This document shows, piece after piece, positions 1-9,291 of a stretch of 64,000 bases of DNA. The notes below the pieces were generated by a model. It had not been told where the DNA came from. It ran no database searches and saw only the letters and a program-made list of their open reading frames with translations. Both the position numbers and the translations under genes were made by a program. Positions within the stretch are counted from its first letter, which is position 1. Each line of letters opens with the position of its first letter. This DNA is from Gammaproteobacteria bacterium (GTDB taxonomy: Bacteria > Pseudomonadota > Gammaproteobacteria > Steroidobacterales > Woeseiaceae). The stretch spans positions 1 through 64,000 of the forward strand of contig JAOTVR010000006.1 in NCBI GenBank assembly GCA_029863305.1, in the 5' to 3' direction.

Positions 1-1559
1 GCTACCTGGGCATGCGCAAGTCAGTGCTGTTCGGCGGCATCCTGTTATCGCTCGGTCACCTGCTCATGGCTGTCGAGGGTCATCAGGCGATCAACTACCC
101 GGCCGGTACCGTTCTGACGGACAGCCTGACGCTTGCCAGCGGCGAAGTGCTGGCCGCCGGCACGATCCTGTCGGAGGCCCTGACCTTTCGTGATACTGCG
201 GCCCTGAGTATCTTCTACTTCGCATTGGCGCTCATCGTCATGGGCGTCGGCTATCTGAAGCCGAATATTTCGACAATCGTTGGCCGCCTGTATTCGAAGG
301 ATGACCCGCGGCGCGACTCGGGCTTCACGATTTTTTACATGGGCATCAACATCGGCTCATTTACCGCGACCCTGTTGTGCGGCTGGCTCGGCGAAGCCTT
401 TGGCTGGAAATACGGTTTTGGCGCAGCCGGCATCGGCATGATACTCGGGCTGATTACTTTCAGTTACGGACAGAAATTCCTCAAAGGGCATGCGGAACCG
501 GCAGACCCGGAAAGCCTCAGGCAGAAGGTCTTCGGTCCGATCAGCCGCGAGTGGTCGATCTACTTGTTGAGCTTGCCGGTGCTGGGTGTGCTCTGGCTCC
601 TCGTACAGCACGAGCCCGTGGTGTTGTTGACGCAAAATGTATTCCTGATCGCGTCCATCGTCGGCATCATCCTGTACTCGATGGTGCACAAGAAATCCGG
701 CAGTAACACAGTCGCCTATCTGTTTGCTGCCTTCGCCGTCCTTCTCGGCGCTTACGCCGCCACTGCTAACCTCGGCTTTTTGCCCGGGTCTGCAGCCCTG
801 GCCGAGAATGCCGCTTATGCGGCGATTATCGTTATCATCGGTTTCGTCATTTATGGGTTCATGACGCATAACTCCGATGAATTCGGGCGCACTGTCGTCT
901 TGATGATCCTGATACTCTCGACCGTCGTGTTCTGGGCGCTGTTCGAGCAATCCGCCGGCTCGATGACCCTGTATGCCGATCGCGTCGTCGATCGTGAGGC
1001 GGGCGGCATTACGTTTACGGCCGCCCAGTTCGGCTCATTGAATGCAATGTTCATCTGGATACTGGCGATTCCGTTCGCCGCCCTCTGGACCTGGCTGTCC
1101 AAACGAAACCTCGAGCCGTCCACGCCTGCCAAATTTGCTCTTGGTATCATCCAGGCGGGGCTCGGATTCGGCGCCCTGGTGCTCGGTGCGCAGTTCCCCG
1201 ACGCCGCCGGCAAGGTCGCCATGATCTGGCTGATTCTTGCCTACCTGCTGCACACGACCGGGGAGTTGATGCTATCGCCGGTCGGTCTGTCGGCCGTTAC
1301 CAAGCTCTCGATCGGCAAGGTTGTCGGCGTCAGCATGGGAACCTGGTTTCTTGCCACGGCGCTTTCGGAAACTGTTGCCACGCGACTTGGCAAGTTGGCG
1401 GCCGTCGGCACTCATGGCGGCGAAGTCGTCGATTCGGCCAGCGCATTGGCCACCTATACGCAGCTGTTTGAGTTCCTGATGTACGTTGGCGTCGGCTTTG
1501 GCTTGTTCATGCTGCTGATAACCCCGCTGTTGCGGCGCGGCATGCACGGCGTCCATTAA
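1..1559 (+). CDS. POT/PTR2-family proton-dependent di/tripeptide transporter (5' truncated by window)
   Basis: Inner-membrane proton-coupled importer of di- and tripeptides. The frame is open to the window edge, so the ATG at 12 is internal; the missing N-terminus should hold the first helix with the family ExxER motif. The PTR2 signature is clear: GYLKPNISTIVGRLY followed by FTIFYMGINIGSF, and late in the protein TGELMLSPVGLSAVTKL. About 515 residues are visible with many hydrophobic segments, in line with 14-helix DtpA-like carriers, plus a non-conserved polar loop near residues 25-55. It ends 24 bp before a secreted dipeptidyl carboxypeptidase on the same strand, which would release exactly the dipeptides this carrier takes up. 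Family assignment is firm; substrate range is inferred. Confidence 0.93.
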   Translation, partial: YLGMRKSVLFGGILLSLGHLLMAVEGHQAINYPAGTVLTDSLTLASGEVLAAGTILSEALTFRDTAALSIFYFALALIVMGVGYLKPNISTIVGRLYSKDDPRRDSGFTIFYMGINIGSFTATLLCGWLGEAFGWKYGFGAAGIGMILGLITFSYGQKFLKGHAEPADPESLRQKVFGPISREWSIYLLSLPVLGVLWLLVQHEPVVLLTQNVFLIASIVGIILYSMVHKKSGSNTVAYLFAAFAVLLGAYAATANLGFLPGSAALAENAAYAAIIVIIGFVIYGFMTHNSDEFGRTVVLMILILSTVVFWALFEQSAGSMTLYADRVVDREAGGITFTAAQFGSLNAMFIWILAIPFAALWTWLSKRNLEPSTPAKFALGIIQAGLGFGALVLGAQFPDAAGKVAMIWLILAYLLHTTGELMLSPVGLSAVTKLSIGKVVGVSMGTWFLATALSETVATRLGKLAAVGTHGGEVVDSASALATYTQLFEFLMYVGVGFGLFMLLITPLLRRGMHGVH

Positions 1560-1583
1560 CCTGATTATTAGTAGGGAAATATA

Positions 1584-3404
1584 ATGAAGCTAATTGCAAG
1601 ACTGCTTTCGTCCGTGTTGCTCGTATTTGTGATCGCTGCGTGCTCGACAGAATCGACGGACGAGCCCACAACAGCGGCGCCGGCAGAAACGGCACAAGAG
1701 TTTGTTGCCCGAGCCAACCGGGAGGCCAGGGAACTCTGGATTGAGAATTCCGCCGCCAACTGGACCTACGTCACTTATATTAATGAAGACACGGCGCTGA
1801 TGAATGCGCTGGCCAGCGAGCGCTATTCGGCGTGGCACAGTCGTATGGTCGCAGAGTCACTGCAGTATGACGATCAGGAGCTTGACGCCGAGACCCGTCG
1901 GGCGATCGATCTGCTGCGGCTGGGAAATACCTTGCCCGCACCCAATGATCCGGACAAGCGTAAAGAGCTGACACGCCTGCAAACCGAGATGGAGGGCATG
2001 TACGGTGCGGGGGAATACTGCCGCAGCGAGAACGACTGCCGCACGCTGCCCGAGCTCGAGGACATTATTGCCGGAAGCCGCGATTACGATGAACTGCTGG
2101 ACGCGTGGCAGGGTTGGCGCAGTATTTCGCCGCCGATGCGCGACAAGTATGCGCGCTATGTCGAACTTGCCAATGAAGGCGCGGCTGAACTCGGACACGA
2201 TAATCTCGGCGCAATGTGGCGCTCCGGTTACGACATGACGCCGGCGCAATTTCGACAGGAGTCGCAGCGGCTCTGGGAGCAGGTCGAACCGCTTTACGAA
2301 GAATTGCATTGCCATGTCAGAGCGAAACTGGGCGAGGTCTACGGTGAGGACAAGGTTCCACAGGACGGTCCGATTCCTGCACACCTGCTCGGCAACATGT
2401 GGGCGCAGCAGTGGGGCTTCATCTACGACCTGCTGGAACCGTATCCCGGAGTCTCCGACCTCGATGTGGACAGCACGCTGAAGACGAAGGACTACTCGCC
2501 ACAGGAAATGGTCCGCTCGGCCGAGAACTTCTACGTCTCGCTCGGCATGCCACGGCTGCCCGATACGTTCTGGGAGCGCTCGATGTTCTCAAAACCGGCA
2601 GACCGCGACGTGGTTTGCCACGCGAGCGCCTGGACGATGGACACCGAGGATGATTTGCGCATCAAGATGTGCATCAAGCAAACCTATGAAGAATTGCGCG
2701 TGATTTATCACGAACTCGGCCACAACTATTACCAGTGGGCATACAAAACCCAGCCGGTGCTTTTCCAGGATGGTGCGCACGACGGTTTTCACGAGGCGAT
2801 CGGCGACACGATTACATTGTCGATGACGCCCGAATACCTGGCCGAAGTCGGTCTGGTCGCCTCGGCCGAGCAGTCGCAACAGGCGATTATCAATCGACAG
2901 ATGCAACAGGCGCTCGACAAGATCGCATTCTTGCCGTTCGGCAAGCTCATTGACGAATGGCGCTGGGCGGTTTTTGCAGGAGAAGTGACGCCCGAGAATT
3001 ACAATCAGGCGTGGTGGGATATGCGCACGAAGTACCAGGGCATTGCGCCTGCGGTGGCGCGTAGCGAAGCCGATTTTGACCCTGGTGCGAAATACCATGT
3101 CCCGGCGAACGTCTCCTACACGCGTTACTTTCTCGCCCACGTCATGCAGTTTCAGTTTCAACGCGCACTGTGTGATGCGGCCGGGCATGAAGGTGACCTT
3201 CATGCCTGCTCTATTTATGGCAGCAAGGAGGCCGGTGAACGCCTGCAGGCGATGTTGGAGGCCGGTGCAAGCGCTCCCTGGCCGGATACGCTCGAGAAGC
3301 TGACCGGCACGCGGGAAATGGACGCCAGCGCGATCATCGACTATTTCGCACCGCTCATGGCCTACCTGCAAGAGCAGAACGAGGGCCGAAGCTGCGGTTG
3401 GTAG
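1584..3404 (+). CDS. M2-family peptidyl-dipeptidase (ACE-like), lipoprotein
   Basis: Zinc dipeptidyl carboxypeptidase that removes C-terminal dipeptides, predicted to act in the periplasm. The start is MKLIARLLSSVLLVFVIAAC, a signal peptide with lipobox and Cys about residue 20. The M2 zinc site is intact: HELGH near residue 376, then Glu in GFHEAIGD exactly 23 residues after the second His, as in human ACE. Length of 606 aa fits a single-domain bacterial ACE. It lies 24 bp behind a peptide transporter and probably shares its transcript, making a hydrolyse-then-import pair. Confidence 0.95.
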   Translation: MKLIARLLSSVLLVFVIAACSTESTDEPTTAAPAETAQEFVARANREARELWIENSAANWTYVTYINEDTALMNALASERYSAWHSRMVAESLQYDDQELDAETRRAIDLLRLGNTLPAPNDPDKRKELTRLQTEMEGMYGAGEYCRSENDCRTLPELEDIIAGSRDYDELLDAWQGWRSISPPMRDKYARYVELANEGAAELGHDNLGAMWRSGYDMTPAQFRQESQRLWEQVEPLYEELHCHVRAKLGEVYGEDKVPQDGPIPAHLLGNMWAQQWGFIYDLLEPYPGVSDLDVDSTLKTKDYSPQEMVRSAENFYVSLGMPRLPDTFWERSMFSKPADRDVVCHASAWTMDTEDDLRIKMCIKQTYEELRVIYHELGHNYYQWAYKTQPVLFQDGAHDGFHEAIGDTITLSMTPEYLAEVGLVASAEQSQQAIINRQMQQALDKIAFLPFGKLIDEWRWAVFAGEVTPENYNQAWWDMRTKYQGIAPAVARSEADFDPGAKYHVPANVSYTRYFLAHVMQFQFQRALCDAAGHEGDLHACSIYGSKEAGERLQAMLEAGASAPWPDTLEKLTGTREMDASAIIDYFAPLMAYLQEQNEGRSCGW

Positions 3405-3416
3405 CGAACGAGGCGG

Positions 3417-4310
3417 TCAGGTCTTTGTTGCCAGAAAGGGCTCCGACCCCTTCCGCCTGATGAGCAGGAGGGCGGTCGACAGCACCAGCACCTCGAAGAT
3501 CACGGCGGGCAACGACGCTTCGAAGCCGTAACTGCCCCCGGTTAGCCAGTCCGCGCCGCTGAGTGTGCTGTGGAAGATGCTGCCCTTTTCCTCGAAGCCC
3601 GAGAGTTCCAGTCCGAACAGACCCGACGCTGTCGCATTCCAGCCGAAGTGATAGCCGATCAGCAACCACAGCGAACCCGAGCGTAGTACCAGCCACCCCA
3701 TCAGGATGCCGCCAATGGCTGTGTACAGCAGCCCCTGCCAGTTCGCGCCGGGATTGCCGCTGTGCATCAGACCAAACAGCAGGCCCGTGATGACGACCGC
3801 AGCCGCCGGATTGAAACCGAGTGACAGCTGCCGCAACAGATAGCCGCGCAGCACGAACTCCTCCCAGGCCGCAAGCAGGAATCCGGCTGTCAGCATCGGC
3901 AACAGCATCGACACGAAGTTCTCGACATTCATGCCGCCAGAAGACACGCTTCCGTAGCCGCCAATTACCGCGAGACCCATCAACAGGCTAACGGGCACAG
4001 CACCGAGCAACGTGCCGACTGCGATATCCTTCCACGCTGTTGCGACAAAGGGCATGCCGATGGCCGCGAAACCGGCCCTTTCGAAATAGCGCAACAGCAG
4101 AGCGATGACACCCAATGCGCCGCCGGACACCAGCAACGAGAACAGCAAGAACATCCACGGACCGGCTTGCTGCTGGCCCGGCAGGCCGAGCGCCCGCCAG
4201 CCGACATTTACGCCGAAAACGACAATCGCCAACAACGCGAGCATCGCGGCAATCCGCCAGCCTGTGCGCCATGTATCGTCCGGTCCTCTGACTATCGTTC
4301 GCAGGCGCAT
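3417..4310 (-). CDS. CPBP-family intramembrane glutamic protease
   Basis: Polytopic membrane protein of the CPBP (Rce1/Abi) family. The three conserved motifs are present: EEFVLRGYLL near residue 150 (catalytic EExxxR), LLFGLMHSGNPG near 183 and GYHFGWNA near 217. The 297 aa chain opens with a short basic cytoplasmic stretch and then about eight hydrophobic segments. It converges on the M2 peptidase gene with only a 12 bp gap. The physiological substrate cannot be read from the sequence; in bacteria the family includes bacteriocin self-immunity and housekeeping membrane proteases. Confidence 0.88.
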   Translation of the reverse strand: MRLRTIVRGPDDTWRTGWRIAAMLALLAIVVFGVNVGWRALGLPGQQQAGPWMFLLFSLLVSGGALGVIALLLRYFERAGFAAIGMPFVATAWKDIAVGTLLGAVPVSLLMGLAVIGGYGSVSSGGMNVENFVSMLLPMLTAGFLLAAWEEFVLRGYLLRQLSLGFNPAAAVVITGLLFGLMHSGNPGANWQGLLYTAIGGILMGWLVLRSGSLWLLIGYHFGWNATASGLFGLELSGFEEKGSIFHSTLSGADWLTGGSYGFEASLPAVIFEVLVLSTALLLIRRKGSEPFLATKT

Positions 4311-4433
4311 TTCTCTGATCCTCTGTCCCGCTTTACCAACAGATGCCCGGGCCGGCCGATTGCTTGCCCGCGGGCGCGACTCGGCTGGCTTGATTGAGTA
4401 AACTCTGCCGAATCATAAGGGAGGGGGCACCCC

Positions 4434-5978
4434 ATGTCCGAAGAAAAAGAAGAAGTAAAGGTCAGCCTGTCCACACGAATGCTCGCCTCGGTCGAGAGAG
4501 TCGGCAACAAGCTGCCCGATCCGGCGGTTCTGTTTATCGTCTTGCTGTTCGCCGTCTGGGTGCTCTCGTGGTTGCTTTCCTACGTCACCTTTAACGTTCT
4601 TGACCCGCGAACCAGCGAACCGCTCATCATCAACAATCTGTTGTCGGGCTCGGCGATCACAGCGTTCACCTCGGTGATGGTGACCAACTTTTCCCATTTT
4701 CACCCCCTGGGCGTCGTGCTCGTCGCCATGCTCGGAATCGGTGTCGCCGAACATACGGGCTTCATCAATTCCGGATTGCGGGCGCTGCTTGGGGTGACGG
4801 CCAAATGGCTGCTGACACCGATGGTCATTCTCGTTGGCATCGTCAGTCACTCGGCAGTCGATGCGGGGTATGTGCTGGTCATTCCGCTGGGTGGCGTCAT
4901 TTTCTATGCTGCCGGCCGACACCCTCTTGCAGGTATAGCTGCGGCGTTTGCCGGTGTATCCGGCGGCTTTTCGGCGAATTTCGTACCGTCATCACTCGAC
5001 CCCTTGTTACAGGGCCTGTCGCAGGCGGGCGCGCAAATACTGGATCCGGGCGTGGTTCTCAATCCGCTCAACAACTACTTTTTCACAACCGCTTCGTCGT
5101 TGCTGATTATCGGTTTTGGCTGGTACCTGACAGAGAAGGTCGTCGAGCCGCGCCTGCAAGGCACCGAACTCGATGGCGACCTCGAGGACCTGCCGACCAT
5201 GCACGCGCTCGAACCGCACGAGCGCAAGGGCCTGCGCGCTGCCGGCATTGCGTTCCTGCTGGGCATCATTGTCATGGTCGTCACGGCATGGCCGGCCACC
5301 TCACCCTGGCGTGACGCAACCGGTGACATGACGACCGGCGCGGCGCCGATGATGCGCTCGATCGTGTCGCTGATCTTCCTTGGCTTCATCATTCCGGGCT
5401 ACGTATACGGCCTTGCGGCAGGTACCGTGAAGAGCTCGAAAGACGTCATCGAGGGGATGACCAAAGCCATGCACCAGATGGCTTACTACCTGGTCATCAT
5501 GTTTTTCATCGCCCAGTTCGTGTACGCCTTCGGCCAGTCTAATCTGGGCGTGTTGCTCGCCCTGCAGGGTGCGGCCGGACTCAAGGCTCTGGCGATGCCG
5601 TCCTACATCACGATAGTCGGCATCGTCATGCTGACCGCCTTCATCAATATCTTCGTCGGCTCGGCAAGTGGCAAGTGGGGCCTGCTGGCACCCATCTTCG
5701 TGCCCATGCTGATGCAGCTCGGCATTTCTCCCGACCTGACACAGGCCGCCTACCGGGTTGGCGATTCGAGCACAAACATCATCACACCATTGATGCCGTA
5801 CTTTCCGTTAGTCGTGGTCTATTGCCAGCGCTACGTGAAGAACACCGGCATCGGTACCGTAACGGCCATGATGTTGCCGTATTCGGTGACTTTTCTCGTC
5901 ATCTGGACGATATTCCTGTTGCTGTACTCTTTGACCGGCTTGCCGCTTGGCATTCAGTCCAGCTACACCTACCCCTGA
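4434..5978 (+). CDS. AbgT-family transporter
   Basis: Inner-membrane transporter of the AbgT family, known for p-aminobenzoyl-glutamate uptake and, in some members, sulfonamide efflux. The N-terminal pattern VERVGNKLPDPAVLFIVLL is typical, as are the paired re-entrant motifs around SSLDPLLQGL and VGDSSTNIITPLMPYFPL near the C-terminus. Length (514 aa) matches AbgT. A very strong purine-rich ribosome binding site (AAGGGAGGGGG) sits upstream of the chosen ATG. The gene is 15 bp upstream of a HerA-like ATPase, so co-transcription is likely, although no functional link is obvious. Confidence 0.92.
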   Translation: MSEEKEEVKVSLSTRMLASVERVGNKLPDPAVLFIVLLFAVWVLSWLLSYVTFNVLDPRTSEPLIINNLLSGSAITAFTSVMVTNFSHFHPLGVVLVAMLGIGVAEHTGFINSGLRALLGVTAKWLLTPMVILVGIVSHSAVDAGYVLVIPLGGVIFYAAGRHPLAGIAAAFAGVSGGFSANFVPSSLDPLLQGLSQAGAQILDPGVVLNPLNNYFFTTASSLLIIGFGWYLTEKVVEPRLQGTELDGDLEDLPTMHALEPHERKGLRAAGIAFLLGIIVMVVTAWPATSPWRDATGDMTTGAAPMMRSIVSLIFLGFIIPGYVYGLAAGTVKSSKDVIEGMTKAMHQMAYYLVIMFFIAQFVYAFGQSNLGVLLALQGAAGLKALAMPSYITIVGIVMLTAFINIFVGSASGKWGLLAPIFVPMLMQLGISPDLTQAAYRVGDSSTNIITPLMPYFPLVVVYCQRYVKNTGIGTVTAMMLPYSVTFLVIWTIFLLLYSLTGLPLGIQSSYTYP

Positions 5979-5993
5979 GAGCGAATTCGAATC

Positions 5994-8390
5994 ATGCAGG
6001 ACTTCGAGAAGCTTGGCGCTTTTTATCTTGGCAAGCGCTACGACACCGAAAATGACAAGCTCACGGACGAGCTTGTGCTTTATGACTCCAAGGATCTGAC
6101 AACCCACGCGGTCATCATCGGCATGACGGGCTCCGGTAAGACAGGGCTCGGCATCGGCATCCTCGAGGAAGCCGCGCTCGATCATGTACCGGTCATTGCG
6201 ATCGATCCCAAGGGCGATATGGGCAACCTGCTGCTTACGTTTCCGCAGCTGCGCGCCGAAGACTTTCGGCCGTGGGTCAACCCCCGCGCCGCGACCGACA
6301 AGGGGCAGACGCCCGATGAGTACGCCAGCGCCCAAGCGGAGCTGTGGAAGAAAGGTCTGGGTGAGTGGGGCCAAACCGGTGCGCGCATTGCGCAACTTCG
6401 CAAGAACGTCGATCTTTCGATCTATACGCCTGGCAGTAATTCCGGCTTGCCGGTGTCTGTACTGCAGTCTTTTGTCGCGCCCGATGCGGCACTTATTGAC
6501 GATGTCGACCTGTATCGCGAGCGCGTGCAGGCGACGGCGACGGGGATACTGACCTTACTTGATATCGATGCGGATCCGGTCGCGAGCCGCGAACACATTC
6601 TGATCTCGCGGCTATTGGACAATGCCTGGCGTGACGGACGTGATCTCGATGTCGCCAGCCTGATCGGTGAAATTCAAAGTCCGCCGATCAGCCAGGTTGG
6701 CGTCATGACGCTCGACTCGTTCTTCCCGGCAAAGGACCGATTCGCGCTGGCTATGCGGCTCAACAATCTGCTTGCCGCGCCCGGCTTCGAGGCCTGGATG
6801 CAGGGCGAGCCGCTCGATACCAGGAGCCTCTTGTACACCGCCGAGGGCAAGCCGAAGATTTCAGTGATGTCGATCGCACACCTCGATGATGCGCAACGCA
6901 TGTTCTTCGTCTCGATGTTGTTGAACGACCTGATCGGCTGGATGCGCGCACAGCAGGGCACATCGAGCCTGCGCGCCATTCTCTACATGGATGAAATCTT
7001 CGGCTACATGCCGCCGGTTGCAAATCCGCCATCCAAAAAGCTGTTCCTCACCCTGCTCAAGCAAGCCCGCGCCTACGGTCTCGGGCTTGTGCTCGCAACG
7101 CAGAATCCGGTCGACCTCGATTACAAGGGCCTGTCGAATACCGGCACGTGGTTTATTGGCCGGCTGCAGACGGAGCGGGACAAGGCGCGCGTAATGGAGG
7201 GTCTCGAGGGTGCCAGCGACGGCAACTTCGACAAACAGAAGATGGAACGTACGCTGGCCGGACTCGGCAAGCGACGCTTTCTCTTGCACAACGTGCACGA
7301 AGATGAGGCTGTTGTCTTTAACACCCGCTGGGTCCTCTCGTACCTCGCCGGGCCGTTGACCCGTGACGCCATCAAGACACTGATGTCCAGGATAAAGGCT
7401 CAGGGTGCCGCTGTCATTCGCAAGGCCAGCAAGCCGAAGCAACGCAGTAACGCCAGCGCGCCGTCTTTACCCCCGGCGATCGATCAGTACTTCGTTCCGG
7501 GTAGCGGCGACAACATCGTCTATCACCCGCGACTGGTCGGCACGGCCGACATTCTGTTCAACAGTGCCCGCTATCACATCGAGGCCGAGCGCAGCCGCGT
7601 CTACACCGTCGAATTCGAGGACGGACCCGTAGACGTCGATTGGGACAACAGCGAGCCCGTAGCCATCAGCATTGATGATCTCGACGACAAAGGCTTCGAC
7701 GGCGCCGCGTTCGCGGACTGTCCACAATGCGCTACCGTTGCCAAGAACTACACGGGCTGGAGCAGGGACTTTAAGCGCTGGCTGCGGCAGCACGAAACGA
7801 TCTCACTGTATCGCAGCAAGCGCTTCAACGTGTCGTCGGACAGCGGCGAAACCGAAGGCGAATTCCGTGCCCGTCTGCAAACCATCGCAAGCGAAAAACG
7901 CGACCAGGCAATAGCGAAGATTCGTAAACGCTATGCCACCAAAACCACGACCCTGGAGAATCGTCTGCTCCGTGCGCAGCAGGCCGTAGAGCGCGAGTCG
8001 CAACAGGCAACGAAAAAGAAGCTCGACACAGCGGTGTCTTTTGGCACCGCTATTCTGGGAGCGGTCCTCGGACGCAAGCGTCTGTCGACGAGCTCCGCAA
8101 GCAAAATTGGCACGGCGATTAAAACCGCCAGTGGCGCGCGTAAAGAATCCGCCGACATCAAACGCGCCGAGGAAACGGCTCGCAAGGTGCGGGCCGATAT
8201 CGAAGCGCTGAATGGCGAGCTCGAAAAGGAAATCGCAGCGCTGGATACGGCTTTCGACGCTCAGACCGAAGAGCTTGATGAGATCGTGGTGCGGGCGAAG
8301 AGCACCGACATCCACGTGCCGCTCATCGGCCTGGCATGGATGCCCTATCAGGCAGACGACAAAGGTCGGCTCAAGCCTGCCTGGAGCTAG
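5994..8390 (+). CDS. HerA/DUF87-like P-loop ATPase with C-terminal coiled coil
   Basis: ATPase of the HerA/VirB4-like group, 798 aa. Walker A is GMTGSGKTG at residues 43-51, followed by DPKGDMGNLLL; Walker B is AILYMDEIFGYMPP near residue 330, and LVLATQNPVDLDYKGLSNTG further on is the sensor-like region typical of HerA/FtsK relatives. The C-terminal third (about 615-770) is rich in Lys, Glu, Arg and Ala with heptad spacing, predicted coiled coil, and a CPQC pair sits near residue 579. No nuclease such as NurA is adjacent. Its last four bases overlap the convergent stop codon of the Kazal gene. The biochemical role is unknown; DNA or protein translocation is a family-level guess. Confidence 0.8.
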   Translation: MQDFEKLGAFYLGKRYDTENDKLTDELVLYDSKDLTTHAVIIGMTGSGKTGLGIGILEEAALDHVPVIAIDPKGDMGNLLLTFPQLRAEDFRPWVNPRAATDKGQTPDEYASAQAELWKKGLGEWGQTGARIAQLRKNVDLSIYTPGSNSGLPVSVLQSFVAPDAALIDDVDLYRERVQATATGILTLLDIDADPVASREHILISRLLDNAWRDGRDLDVASLIGEIQSPPISQVGVMTLDSFFPAKDRFALAMRLNNLLAAPGFEAWMQGEPLDTRSLLYTAEGKPKISVMSIAHLDDAQRMFFVSMLLNDLIGWMRAQQGTSSLRAILYMDEIFGYMPPVANPPSKKLFLTLLKQARAYGLGLVLATQNPVDLDYKGLSNTGTWFIGRLQTERDKARVMEGLEGASDGNFDKQKMERTLAGLGKRRFLLHNVHEDEAVVFNTRWVLSYLAGPLTRDAIKTLMSRIKAQGAAVIRKASKPKQRSNASAPSLPPAIDQYFVPGSGDNIVYHPRLVGTADILFNSARYHIEAERSRVYTVEFEDGPVDVDWDNSEPVAISIDDLDDKGFDGAAFADCPQCATVAKNYTGWSRDFKRWLRQHETISLYRSKRFNVSSDSGETEGEFRARLQTIASEKRDQAIAKIRKRYATKTTTLENRLLRAQQAVERESQQATKKKLDTAVSFGTAILGAVLGRKRLSTSSASKIGTAIKTASGARKESADIKRAEETARKVRADIEALNGELEKEIAALDTAFDAQTEELDEIVVRAKSTDIHVPLIGLAWMPYQADDKGRLKPAWS

Positions 8391-9250
8391 TCGCCGGCGC
8401 ACGCCCCTGCGTAGGCCTTGCGGACGTCCGCGTTGTCGAGCTGGCATTCGTTGTCGTAAGTAACTCCGTCCAGTCCGCAAACCGGCGCGTAGACCCGCGC
8501 ACAATTTCTGCCCTGGCCTTCACACATGCCAGCGTAGTCGATGCGCATGCCGCGACGCTCTGCCTGGCAGGCATTACTGTATGTCAGGCCATCCGACGCG
8601 CAGACCGGGACGAAGATGCTGGGGCACGGTCGCACATTGCAAATGCCCTCGGTGAACGTCGCGACGCCGGCCTTATCTGCGTGGCAGGCATTTTCATAGG
8701 TGACGCTGTCATCGCCGCAAACCGGCGCGAAGACCTTCGGACAATTATCGAGGTCACAAACGCCTTTGCGCTGCACCGGGACGCGCTTGACATCGGCCTC
8801 GCAGCGGTTGATGTATGTGCGCCCATTCATACCGCAAACCGGTTCCTCGACACTCGGACAGCCATTGGGCGTACACGCGCCCAACCCTGCGATCTGCACA
8901 TTGGCCAGGTCAGCAAGACACTCATTGATGTAGGTATTGCCGTCTATACCGCACACGGGGTCGTATTGCTCGCCACACGCCGAATCGCTCACAGGACACG
9001 CGCCCGCGCTTGCGATGGCCACTCCCGCCGCGCGCGCTACGCAATCATTGCTGTAAGTCTGGCCATCAACACCACACACCGGGTCGAATTGCATCGTGCA
9101 CGCGACGTCCTTTGTTTCTGTGACAGGCGGCGATTCGTCACTCTGCGCAGTCGACGGCGCCTCAAGCTCATCCGCAAAGCCTGGTGGCAACAGCGTGAAC
9201 GCTGCGATCATGCAGCTTGTCAGGAATACGGCGAGCCCTTGTTTCATCAT
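8387..9250 (-). CDS. Secreted protein with six atypical Kazal-like protease-inhibitor repeats
   Basis: A 287 aa exported protein: MMKQGLAVFL... is a signal peptide ending around FADELEAP, a short acidic linker follows, then six tandem repeats of about 38 aa with the Kazal core PVCGxDGxTYxNxC. Each repeat carries four cysteines rather than six. Aligned with ovomucoid, the two missing ones are Cys1 and Cys5, which pair with each other, so two disulfides should remain. The residues at the inhibitory P1 position read Met, Glu, Ser, Lys, Ser, Arg from repeat 1 to 6, suggesting several protease specificities. The convergent ATPase gene overlaps its stop. Likely role: inhibition of foreign or own secreted serine proteases. 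Confidence 0.87.
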   Translation of the reverse strand: MMKQGLAVFLTSCMIAAFTLLPPGFADELEAPSTAQSDESPPVTETKDVACTMQFDPVCGVDGQTYSNDCVARAAGVAIASAGACPVSDSACGEQYDPVCGIDGNTYINECLADLANVQIAGLGACTPNGCPSVEEPVCGMNGRTYINRCEADVKRVPVQRKGVCDLDNCPKVFAPVCGDDSVTYENACHADKAGVATFTEGICNVRPCPSIFVPVCASDGLTYSNACQAERRGMRIDYAGMCEGQGRNCARVYAPVCGLDGVTYDNECQLDNADVRKAYAGACAGD

Positions 9251-9291
9251 TTTCCGTTGGTGGCGGTCGTAGCACTATTAGAGCGCATACA

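Noticed and set aside
3417-9250. Phage-defence island
   Set aside because: CPBP protease and HerA-like ATPase can occur in such islands, but the neighbours (AbgT, Kazal protein) and lack of mobile genes give no support.
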